DNA from: an uncultured Oscillibacter sp.
GTDB taxonomy: Bacteria > Bacillota > Clostridia > Oscillospirales > Oscillospiraceae
Reading direction: 5' to 3'
Length of the DNA stretch: 5,345 nucleotides
NCBI GenBank assembly: GCA_905236835.1
Contig: CAJOQY010000145.1
Location: 1-5,345 of the forward strand
The position numbers and the translations under genes were made by a program. Position 1 is the first letter of the stretch, and every line of letters begins with the position of its first letter. The notes under the pieces are model-generated. The model saw nothing but the letters and a program-made list of their open reading frames with translations. It did no database searches and was not told the origin of the DNA. Below are positions 1 to 5,345 of this stretch, one piece after another.

Positions 1-98
1 AAAATTATTATATCCCGTCGCTTATATATTTGATAATATATGATATATTGTAACACGGTTTTTCCGTTCTGTCACGCTGATTTTCAAAAACAGCCTGA

Positions 99-127
99 TT
101 GACAAACGGCGCGAAATCAGTTAAAAT
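99..127 (+). promoter_or_regulatory. Sigma-70/A-type promoter of the tRNA-Arg gene
   Basis: A perfect -35 hexamer TTGACA (99-104) is followed after exactly 17 bases by TAAAAT (122-127), one mismatch from the -10 consensus. Transcription would begin near base 134, about a dozen bases before the mature 5' end of the tRNA, leaving a short leader for RNase P to remove. This is the best promoter match in the window, as expected for a stable RNA gene. Start of transcription is inferred. Confidence 0.85.
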
Positions 128-145
128 AAATTTTAATCCAGATAC

Positions 146-222
146 GCCTTCGTAGCTCAGTTGGATAGAGCGTTCGCCTCCTAAGCGAAAGGCCACGCGT
201 TCAAATCGCGTCGAGGGCGCCA
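146..222 (+). tRNA. tRNA-Arg (anticodon CCU)
   Basis: A complete 77-base cloverleaf. The 7-bp acceptor stem pairs 146-152 with 212-218 (one G-U pair). The D stem is GCTC/GAGC (155-158 with 168-171). The anticodon stem TTCGC/GCGAA (173-177 with 185-189) encloses the loop CTCCTAA (178-184), which puts anticodon CCT at 180-182. The T stem ACGCG/CGCGT (195-199 with 207-211) closes the loop TTCAAAT. The discriminator is G219 and CCA is encoded at 220-222. It decodes AGG, a minor arginine codon here: most arginines are CGN, although the kinase downstream uses AGG at least twice. It has its own promoter and terminator, so it is a single-gene unit. Confidence 0.97.
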
Positions 223-223
223 T

Positions 224-252
224 ACCGGCCAATTCCCGATTGGCCGGTTTTT
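224..252 (+). terminator. Intrinsic terminator of the tRNA-Arg gene
   Basis: A perfect 10-bp inverted repeat (224-233 with 239-248, core CCGGCCAAT) closes a 5-base loop (TCCCG) and is followed at once by a run of T. It begins two bases after the encoded CCA, so it ends the tRNA transcript and insulates the regulator gene downstream. Confidence 0.92.
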
Positions 253-310
253 ATATTTATTTTATATTTATATCATTTATAAACTATTTTTTATAAATTG
301 CTTTTATCAA

Positions 311-319
311 TGATATAAT
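311..319 (+). promoter_or_regulatory. Extended -10 promoter of the response regulator gene
   Basis: TATAAT (314-319) is a perfect -10 hexamer preceded by TG at 311-312, giving the extended form TGNTATAAT. At the expected -35 spacing (291-296) only TTATAA is present, a weak match, which fits an extended -10 promoter. The expected start near base 326 gives a leader of about 22 bases before the TTG start codon. No operator repeat for autoregulation is evident around it. Confidence 0.7.
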
Positions 320-330
320 CAATTACATCC

Positions 331-343
331 GGAGAGGGGGAGG
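331..343 (+). promoter_or_regulatory. Purine-rich ribosome binding site for the TTG start
   Basis: Thirteen consecutive purines end in GGGAGG (338-343), five bases before the TTG at 349, with a second GGAG core at 331-334. A strong site here supports initiation at the non-ATG codon. Confidence 0.75.
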
Positions 344-348
344 CCTGT

Positions 349-1029
349 TTGCGGGCGCTGGTGGTGGAAGACGAAAAACGTCTGGCGGAAACGGTGCGGG
401 ATTTACTGCGGCTGGACGGGTATCTGGTGGATATTTCTTATGACGGCGAAAGCGGACTGGATAACGCCCTCAGCGGCATTTATGATGTGTGCGTTTTAGA
501 CATCATGTTGCCGAAACTGGACGGCTTCGAGGTTCTGCGCCGCCTGCGCCGGGAGGGAAGCGGACTGCCGGTGTTATTATTAACCGCGCGTTCCGATCTG
601 GCGGACCGCGTGCGCGGTCTGGACAGCGGCGCGGATTATTATCTTGCCAAACCGTTTGAGCCAAAGGAATTATTGGCCTGTATCCGGGCTTTGACCCGCA
701 GACAACCGGAAATCCGGGAAACGGACGTGATCGCCTACGGGGATTTGGAATTGAACAAAAACGGCTTTCTGCTCCGGTGCGGCGGGCGCGAAATTCGATT
801 AAGCCGCAAAGAATACGGATTAATGGAATTATTAATGCTCAACCGGGAACGGGTATTGGACAAAGAAACGATGTTATTAAAAGTCTGGGGATACGAGTCC
901 GACGCGGAGGAAAACAGCGTGGAAGTGTATATTTCTTTCCTGCGGCGGAAACTGGCGCATTTGCGCTCCGGCGTGCGTATTAAAACCATCCGCATGGCGG
1001 GATATTGTCTGGAAAAAACGCCGGAATAA
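349..1029 (+). CDS. OmpR/PhoB-family two-component response regulator
   Basis: A 226-residue protein, the usual length for the family. The receiver domain (about 1-118) shows the acidic pair E7/D8, the phospho-acceptor D51 in VLDIMLPKLDG, the switch T79 in LLLTARSD and K101 in the AKPF motif. The DNA-binding winged helix (about 128-223) shows LSRKEYGLMELL, the VWG turn near 179-181, the recognition segment NSVEVYISFLRRKL and the terminal hairpin IKTIRMAGYCLE. Phosphorylation by a partner kinase would control binding to target promoters in the cytoplasm. The TTG start at 349 is favoured because MRALVVEDE is where family members begin and a strong ribosome site precedes it. The histidine kinase downstream is the likely partner. 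Which genes it controls is unknown; the specific subfamily cannot be named from sequence alone. Confidence 0.95.
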   Translation: MRALVVEDEKRLAETVRDLLRLDGYLVDISYDGESGLDNALSGIYDVCVLDIMLPKLDGFEVLRRLRREGSGLPVLLLTARSDLADRVRGLDSGADYYLAKPFEPKELLACIRALTRRQPEIRETDVIAYGDLELNKNGFLLRCGGREIRLSRKEYGLMELLMLNRERVLDKETMLLKVWGYESDAEENSVEVYISFLRRKLAHLRSGVRIKTIRMAGYCLEKTPE

Positions 1030-1070
1030 TATTTTAATATAATTTTAATATAATTAAATTAAAATATTAT
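1026..1070 (+). repeat. A/T-only inverted repeat between regulator and kinase genes
   Basis: A perfect 13-bp inverted repeat (1026-1038 with 1058-1070) spans the regulator stop codon and flanks 19 bases. It contains no G or C and has no T run after it, so it is not a convincing terminator; it could form a weak RNA hairpin at the 3' end of the regulator message or be a DNA-bending or protein-binding site. Chance palindromes are common in pure A/T sequence, which limits certainty about function. Confidence 0.55.
1031..1052 (+). repeat. Tandem duplication of an 11-base A/T unit
   Basis: ATTTTAATATA occurs twice, back to back (1031-1041 and 1042-1052), inside the G/C-free gap. It probably arose by replication slippage. 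Confidence 0.7.
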
Positions 1071-1127
1071 AAAACAACGCGGCAATATTATTATAGCGCA
1101 TTAAAATCAGTCGAATGTGAAAATAAT

Positions 1128-2513
1128 ATGAAAAATATGAAAATTATACGGAAGATCGCGCGCGGGAATCGCGGGAAAATCCGGGATGACGGGGAAATCA
1201 TGCTCCGGCGTCTGAGAATCAAATTTATCTGCGTCTGTATGGCGCTGGTCACGGCGCTGTTGTGCGTGGTGATTTACGCGGCGTTTTTGTCGGCGCAACG
1301 GAATCTGGAATCCGTCAGCGCGGAGGTATTGAACCGCGCGATCCGGGAACCGCCGGGCAGGGTCAAACCGAATATTGGCGCGGGCCGCGTCGTCCTGCCT
1401 CATTTTACCGTGGAACTTTGGAACGGTTCATCTGATCTGATCGGCGGGACATATCCGGATCTGAAAGATACCGACACGCTGTCCGAGATTATCTCTGAAT
1501 CTTTGCGGCAGAATCGTAAATCCGGGATTTTGCCAAATTACGGCCTACGTTATTTGAAAGACGACAACGGTCTGTTTACCCGGATCGCCTTTGTGGATAT
1601 GTCCATGGAAATCGCCACGCTCCGGCGGGTGTTCGCGTCATGGCTTCTGATTGCCCTTGCCGCTTTGCCTTTATTATTGGCCGTCTTGATTTTATTATCC
1701 CGCTGGGCGGTCGCGCCGGTGGAGAAGGCGTGGCGGCGTCAACGGCAGTTTTTGTCTGACGCGTCGCATGAGTTAAAAACGCCGCTGGCCGTGATTTTAT
1801 CCAACGCCGATCTGCTGGAAAACGCGCTGACCAATCCGCCCGCGCTCCCGGATACGCCGGAAAATCCCGGTCCGGAAAATTCGCCGGATACGGCGGGAAA
1901 TTCATCGGACAACGCGCGAAATTTATTAACTTCCCCGGAAAACGCGCAAATCACGCGATGGGCGGAGAATATTCAGTCCGAATCGCGGCGGATGAAAAAT
2001 CTCGTGGAAGAAATGCTGATTTTAGCCCGTTCGGACAGCGGAACGCAATCCGGGATTTTTCAAGAGATTTCCCTGTCCGACACGGCGGAGGACTGCGCTT
2101 TGTCTTTTGAACCGGTGGCCTTTGAGGCCGGAAAAAAATTATATTATCAAATCGCGCCGGATGTGAAAATCACGGGCGACAGTGAGAAATTATATCGTTT
2201 TATCTCGATTTTATTGGATAACGCCGTCAAATACGGCGCGGACGGCGGGGAAATCGCTTTGATTCTTGAAAAAACGGACAGACAGGCGAAATTAAGCGTG
2301 TCAAATCCGGGAGATCCCATTCCGCCGGAACAATTGCGGCGTTTGTTCGAGAGATTTTACCGCGCGGACGCGTCCCGGAGCGAGACTTCCGGTTTCGGTC
2401 TGGGATTGAGTATCGCCGCCGCGATTGCCAAGGAACATCACGGCGTTTTGCGCGCCGAAAGCGACGAGGATTCCACAAGGTTTATTTTTACCGTGCCAAT
2501 CAAACGGGGATAA
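1128..2513 (+). CDS. Membrane sensor histidine kinase (HisKA-HATPase_c)
   Basis: A 461-residue inner-membrane sensor kinase, the probable partner of the regulator upstream. In order: transmembrane helix 1 (about 33-54), an extracytoplasmic sensor region of some 113 residues without cysteine and of no fold I recognise, transmembrane helix 2 (about 170-190), the phosphorylation helix with SHELKTPL and H214, then the ATPase domain with the N box ILLDNAVKYG (N365), a degenerate G1 box SNPGDPIP (393-399 region), the F box LFERFYRAD and the G2 box GFGLGLSIA (422-430). No clear HAMP domain is seen. Odd: residues about 234-275 form a long Pro/Asn/Glu-rich insertion between the two dimerisation helices. 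Start: 1128 has no ribosome site, whereas M25 at 1200 (MLRRLRIKF, typical family beginning, weak GGGGA upstream) is a serious alternative giving 437 residues. GC-rich sequence from about 1148 mildly favours the longer form. Confidence 0.93.
   Translation: MKNMKIIRKIARGNRGKIRDDGEIMLRRLRIKFICVCMALVTALLCVVIYAAFLSAQRNLESVSAEVLNRAIREPPGRVKPNIGAGRVVLPHFTVELWNGSSDLIGGTYPDLKDTDTLSEIISESLRQNRKSGILPNYGLRYLKDDNGLFTRIAFVDMSMEIATLRRVFASWLLIALAALPLLLAVLILLSRWAVAPVEKAWRRQRQFLSDASHELKTPLAVILSNADLLENALTNPPALPDTPENPGPENSPDTAGNSSDNARNLLTSPENAQITRWAENIQSESRRMKNLVEEMLILARSDSGTQSGIFQEISLSDTAEDCALSFEPVAFEAGKKLYYQIAPDVKITGDSEKLYRFISILLDNAVKYGADGGEIALILEKTDRQAKLSVSNPGDPIPPEQLRRLFERFYRADASRSETSGFGLGLSIAAAIAKEHHGVLRAESDEDSTRFIFTVPIKRG
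1848..1919 (+). repeat. Degenerate 36-base (12-codon) repeat inside the kinase gene
   Basis: Two adjacent 36-base units both start with CCGGATACG. Their first 18 bases agree at 16 positions and the rest has diverged. They encode PDTPENPGPENS (residues 241-252) and PDTAGNSSDNAR (253-264). The tripeptide PEN also recurs at 244-246, 249-251 and 270-272, so the stretch looks like an in-frame repeat expansion. Confidence 0.6.
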
Positions 2514-2562
2514 TAAAATTTAAATTTATAAAAATATAAAAATAAATTAAAATTTAAATTTA
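2514..2562 (+). repeat. 15-base A/T direct repeat upstream of pyk
   Basis: TAAAATTTAAATTTA occurs at 2514-2528 and again at 2548-2562. Each copy contains the 12-base palindrome AAATTTAAATTT, so the two copies can also pair as an inverted repeat. Between them lies TATAAAAA twice in tandem (2527-2534, 2535-2542). The whole gap from 2511 to 2565 has no G or C. No T-tailed terminator and no recognisable -35 element are present, so whether pyk has its own promoter here is open. Confidence 0.65.
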
Positions 2563-2568
2563 ATTGGC

Positions 2569-2574
2569 GGGAGG
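2569..2574 (+). promoter_or_regulatory. Ribosome binding site that fixes the pyk start
   Basis: GGGAGG lies seven bases before the ATG at 2582. It decides against the in-frame TTG at 2564, whose extra codons would run through this very site. Confidence 0.88.
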
Positions 2575-2581
2575 AAAAATT

Positions 2582-4012
2582 ATGCGCAAGACGAAAATTA
2601 TCTGCACGCTGGGTCCGGCGTCGGACAATCCGGAGATGATCCGGACGCTGATCCGGAAGGGCATGAACGCCGCGAGATTCAATTTTTCCCATGGCTCTCA
2701 CAAAGAGCATTTGGCGCGTTTAAATATGTTTACGTCCGTGCGGGATTCCATGAGTTATCCGGTGGCGACGATTTTAGACACGCGCGGTCCGGAAATCCGG
2801 ATCCGTTCGTTTGACACGCCGACAGTGGAATTAAAAGCCGGGAATGAGTTTATATTAACCGCCGAGGACGTGATCGGCAACGCCGGGCTTGTTTCGATTA
2901 CTTATCCGGATTTGCCGGACGAGTTGGAACCCGGACAGCGGATTTTAATCGACGACGGCTTGATCGCCATCGAAGTGAAAGAAATTAAAAAACCTGAGAT
3001 TGTCTGCGAGATTATCAACGGCGGAATTTTATCCGCCAATAAGTCTATTAATATTCCGGGCGCGCATATCAGACTGCCCGCCCTGACGGAACATGATATT
3101 GATGATATAAAATTCGGCATCCAGCATGATTTTGACTTTATCGCGGCTTCTTTCGTGCGTCAGGCGTCGGACGTGGAATCTATCAGAAAAGTATTGCGCG
3201 AAAACGGCGGTGACGCGGTGAAAATTATCGCCAAGATAGAGAATCAGGAGGGCGTGGATAATGTCGACGCGATTCTGGCCGCGTCTGACGGCATTATGGT
3301 CGCGCGGGGGGATTTGGGCGTGGAGATTCCCGCCGCGCGGGTGCCGGTCTTGCAAAAAAATATGATTCAAAAGGGCTTGCGGGCCGGAAAGCCTGTGATT
3401 ATCGCCACGCAAATGCTGGATTCCATGATGAGAAATCCCCGTCCGACGCGCGCGGAAGTGTCGGATGTCGCCAACGCGGTATTTGACGGCGCGAGCTGCG
3501 TGATGTTGTCCGGCGAGACCGCCGGCGGCAAATATCCCGTCGAGGCGTTGACTTCCATGGATAATATTGTTATAGAAGCTGAAAATTCGATTGATTTTTG
3601 GAAACAGTTCCAAGAGAGCCGGTTGAATCCGGAAGCGAATGTCAACGACGCGATCACGCATACCTGCTGTTTGACGGCGAAAGATTTGAACGCCTCCGCG
3701 ATTGTCACGGCCACCAGTTCCGGACATACGGCGCGCATGATTTGCCGTTTCCGTCCGGCGTGTCCCGTCGCCGCGCTGACCATGCGCGAAAAAGTACGCC
3801 GTCAGATGGCGATCAGCTGGGGCGTTCTGCCGTTCCTGACCGGCGAAGTCAATTCCACGGACCGCATTTTCTCGTTGTCATCCGAAATCGCTTTAAAAGA
3901 AAAATTAGCCAAACACGGCGATATTATCGTGATTACAGCGGGCGTCCCGCTGGGCAATACCGTCGCGACGAATTTGATCAAAGCCCATGTCGTGGACGAA
4001 CAGGACGCGTAA
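2582..4012 (+). CDS. pyk: Pyruvate kinase
   Basis: Catalyses the last step of glycolysis, phosphoenolpyruvate plus ADP to pyruvate plus ATP, in the cytoplasm, normally as a homotetramer. The 476-residue chain starts with the classic MRKTKIICTLGPASDN. The barrel shows the substrate arginine R32 in ARFNFSHG with N34 and S36, D66-T67 in ILDTRGPEIR, the catalytic lysine K218 and metal ligand E220 in the signature IIAKIENQEGV, D244 in ARGDLGVEIP, T276 in IATQMLDSM, and MLSGETAGGKYPVEA. The small B domain lies at roughly 70-165, and the C-terminal allosteric domain at about 350-473 ends with ITAGVPLG. It lacks the extra C-terminal PEP-utiliser-like domain found in some Bacillus enzymes. It follows the kinase gene after 68 bases with no terminator between, and is closed by a strong terminator. 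The protein appears complete, with all key residues present. Confidence 0.98.
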   Translation: MRKTKIICTLGPASDNPEMIRTLIRKGMNAARFNFSHGSHKEHLARLNMFTSVRDSMSYPVATILDTRGPEIRIRSFDTPTVELKAGNEFILTAEDVIGNAGLVSITYPDLPDELEPGQRILIDDGLIAIEVKEIKKPEIVCEIINGGILSANKSINIPGAHIRLPALTEHDIDDIKFGIQHDFDFIAASFVRQASDVESIRKVLRENGGDAVKIIAKIENQEGVDNVDAILAASDGIMVARGDLGVEIPAARVPVLQKNMIQKGLRAGKPVIIATQMLDSMMRNPRPTRAEVSDVANAVFDGASCVMLSGETAGGKYPVEALTSMDNIVIEAENSIDFWKQFQESRLNPEANVNDAITHTCCLTAKDLNASAIVTATSSGHTARMICRFRPACPVAALTMREKVRRQMAISWGVLPFLTGEVNSTDRIFSLSSEIALKEKLAKHGDIIVITAGVPLGNTVATNLIKAHVVDEQDA

Positions 4013-4047
4013 TTATGATTATAATTATTATTTAATCAATCAAATTT

Positions 4048-4096
4048 CCCCGGCGGATTCTTGGCGGACGGCCAACGCGCCGCCGGGGGATTTTTT
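4048..4096 (+). terminator. Strong branched intrinsic terminator after pyk
   Basis: A 9-bp GC-rich outer stem (CCCCGGCGG at 4048-4056 with CCGCCGGGG at 4080-4088) encloses a second hairpin (TTGGC at 4061-4065 with GCCAA at 4071-4075). Six T residues (4091-4096) follow, two bases after the outer stem. It lies 35 bases past the pyk stop codon and is the first clear stop signal after the regulator gene's promoter. Confidence 0.92.
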
Positions 4097-4160
4097 GATG
4101 ATACGGAAAAGTTCACGCGGATAAAATAGAAAATAATAAAATAAATAATTTAAGACAGAT

Positions 4161-4167
4161 GAAAGGA
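4161..4167 (+). promoter_or_regulatory. Ribosome binding site that decides the oxidoreductase start
   Basis: GAAAGGA lies nine bases before the ATG at 4177. It overlaps an upstream in-frame ATG at 4159, which itself has no good ribosome site, so 4177 is the better start. Confidence 0.72.
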
Positions 4168-4176
4168 AAATCGGAA

Positions 4177-5178
4177 ATGAAACTTGGCATTGTCGGCTCC
4201 GGTATGATTGTACGGGAATTTCTGCCGAAACTGGTAAAACTGGACGGCTTGGAAGTTGTCGGCGTTCAGGGGACGCCAAGATCAAAAGAACAGACGCGGG
4301 AACTGTGCGCCGCCAATGGCGTGGCGAACGCGGCGTCGTCTTTTGAGGAACTGACGGCGCTGGATATAGATACTGTTTATATCGCCGTCCCCAATTTCCT
4401 GCATTTCATGTATTGCAAGCGGGCTTTGGAAGCCGGTCTGAATGTTATCGTTGAAAAGCCGATTGCCAGTAATTTTAACGAAGCGGAGGAACTCGGGCGG
4501 CTTGCGCGGCGGACAGGACGTTTCTTGTTTGAGGCCGTCACTACTTTATATTTTGACGGCTTTCAAAAAATCAAAGAATGGATCGGACGGATCGGCGCGG
4601 TCAAAATAGCCCATTGCAATTACAGCCAGTATTCCAGCCGTTATGACGCGTTCCGCGCCGGCGCGCTTCCGCCCGTGTTTGACCCCGCGAAGTCCGGCGG
4701 CGCGCTGATGGATTTGAATCTTTATAATCTGCATTTTATCATGGGATTATTTGGCAAACCGGAAAGCGCGGTCTATTACGCGAATATCGAACGTCATATC
4801 GACACCAGCGGCACGATGATTCTGCGCTATCCGGGATTTGTCGCCGCCTGTACAGCCGCGAAAGACTGTTCCGCGCCGTATTCTTTCGTAATCGAGGGAA
4901 CAAACGGATATATTACCACGCAATATCCGCCGAATTTCATCGGCGAGGTGAAAATTTATTTAAATAACAAAACGGAGGAGATTTACAACGACGGGATGGC
5001 CATGGACAGAGTGATTCCGGAATTTCGCTTTTTTATGGATTGTATCAAGCGAAATGATTTAAAATTTTGCGCGGATCGCCTGAATGAGAGTATCGCTGTC
5101 AGTGAGATACAGACAAAAGCGCGCCTTGACGCCGGAATTATATTCGCCGCGGATCAAAAAGCCTTGCCGGAGGCGTAA
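4177..5178 (+). CDS. Gfo/Idh/MocA-family NAD(P)-dependent oxidoreductase
   Basis: A 333-residue soluble enzyme of the size usual for the family, which oxidises or reduces sugars, inositols, dihydrodiols and related compounds with NAD(P). The N-terminal Rossmann domain (about 1-120) opens with the dinucleotide motif GIVGSGMI (G7, G9) right after the start, has the AVPNFLH segment (72-76) and the family hallmark VEKP (E93-K94-P95). The C-terminal alpha/beta domain (about 121-325) carries EAVTTLYFDGF and GGALMDLNLYNLHF (174-187), the region that usually holds catalytic residues. The start at 4177 is chosen over 4159 by ribosome site spacing and because the first beta strand begins at once. The gene follows the pyk terminator, so it should have its own promoter, but only weak candidates are seen. 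No neighbour hints at a pathway, and the substrate cannot be named. Confidence 0.93.
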   Translation: MKLGIVGSGMIVREFLPKLVKLDGLEVVGVQGTPRSKEQTRELCAANGVANAASSFEELTALDIDTVYIAVPNFLHFMYCKRALEAGLNVIVEKPIASNFNEAEELGRLARRTGRFLFEAVTTLYFDGFQKIKEWIGRIGAVKIAHCNYSQYSSRYDAFRAGALPPVFDPAKSGGALMDLNLYNLHFIMGLFGKPESAVYYANIERHIDTSGTMILRYPGFVAACTAAKDCSAPYSFVIEGTNGYITTQYPPNFIGEVKIYLNNKTEEIYNDGMAMDRVIPEFRFFMDCIKRNDLKFCADRLNESIAVSEIQTKARLDAGIIFAADQKALPEA

Positions 5179-5345
5179 ATATAATAATAATCTTTATCTT
5201 GTTCCGTCATATTTTGAATCAGGCCGGACAGTTCCGCGTCTTCTTTATATAACGCGTCAAGATACCAGTCGCGCTGACGGCGTAAAATATCAGCGGCGTC
5301 CGGATAGCGCTCCAATAACTCCGCGTCGCGCTTTAACCGGAATCG
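5154..5345 (-). CDS. C-terminal end of an unrecognised minus-strand protein (partial)
   Basis: Reading leftward from the right edge, one frame stays open for 63 codons to a TGA at 5156-5154. The other two minus frames hit stops within about 60 bases of the edge. Codon choice (GCG, GAC, CGC, TTA) matches the other genes, which supports real coding. The visible part is charged and probably helical, with RDAELLERYPDAADILRRQ near its left end and a DKDYYYIYASGKAF tail. I recognise no family, and no signal or membrane segment is visible in the part present. Its start lies outside the window. It converges on the oxidoreductase gene and overlaps its last 25 bases, with no terminator between them. 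Confidence 0.65.
   Translation of the reverse strand, partial: RFRLKRDAELLERYPDAADILRRQRDWYLDALYKEDAELSGLIQNMTEQDKDYYYIYASGKAF

Noticed and set aside
35..49. Palindrome AATATAT-G-ATATATT upstream of the tRNA promoter
   Set aside because: Short, A/T-only and lacking a T run or flanking gene; easily expected by chance in such sequence.
8..232. Minus-strand open frame of 74 codons
   Set aside because: It begins inside the tRNA terminator and reads antisense through the whole tRNA and its promoter; it has no recognisable domain.
253..310. Riboswitch or attenuator upstream of the regulator
   Set aside because: Only A/T-rich sequence ahead of the promoter; the predicted leader of about 22 bases is too short for either.
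1086..1091. TATTAT as a -10 element for the kinase gene
   Set aside because: No -35 match at a proper distance and no TG extension; in A/T-rich sequence such hexamers are frequent.
1107..1403. Minus-strand open frame over the start of the kinase gene
   Set aside because: Antisense shadow of the kinase N-terminal region, with no domain and running into the A/T spacer.
3029..3727. Minus-strand open frame of 232 codons inside pyk
   Set aside because: Lies antisense to the conserved pyruvate kinase barrel; long antisense frames are expected opposite genes rich in GC codons, and it has no recognisable motif.
3598..4035. Plus-strand frame of 145 codons overlapping the end of pyk
   Set aside because: Out of frame with an intact pyk allosteric domain, with low-complexity isoleucine tail coming from the A/T gap.
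4095..4142. Possible promoter for the oxidoreductase gene (TTGATG or TTCACG with TAAAAT)
   Set aside because: TAAAAT at 4122-4127 or 4137-4142 gives spacers of 21 or 19 bases with these poor -35 matches, so none is good enough to annotate.

Overview
The window reads as ordinary chromosomal DNA from a bacterium, most probably a Clostridia-like Firmicute. The grounds are Shine-Dalgarno-led genes, a TTG start, a tRNA with encoded CCA, sigma-A/70-type promoters and protein wording typical of that group. This placement is an inference from family resemblance, not a proven one. The base composition is striking. Genes are rich in GCG, CCG, GGC and CGC codons (with TTA for many leucines), while the gaps between them are extremely A/T-rich; two gaps contain 50 and 55 consecutive bases with no G or C at all.

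Layout from left to right. Bases 99-252 form a self-contained tRNA-Arg(CCU) unit with a near-consensus promoter, the tRNA and an intrinsic terminator. An extended -10 promoter then drives a TTG-started OmpR/PhoB-type response regulator (349-1029). An AT-only gap with a hairpin and a tandem repeat follows, and then a membrane histidine kinase (1128-2513, possibly starting at 1200). A second AT-only gap leads to pyruvate kinase (2582-4012), which ends at a strong branched intrinsic terminator (4048-4096). A Gfo/Idh/MocA-type NAD(P)-dependent oxidoreductase follows (4177-5178). Its 3' end overlaps, tail to tail, the C-terminal end of an unrecognised minus-strand gene that runs off the right edge (5154-5345).

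How the genes may work together. The regulator and kinase are a cognate two-component pair by adjacency and family. No terminator was found between the regulator, the kinase and pyruvate kinase, so read-through into pyk is possible, and the first clear stop signal lies after pyk. The signal sensed by the kinase and the substrate of the oxidoreductase cannot be read from the sequence. I see no mobile element, CRISPR array, toxin-antitoxin pair or clearly new system. The best leads for a second look are a proline/asparagine-rich repeat insertion in the kinase dimerisation hairpin and the G/C-free, repeat-bearing gaps.
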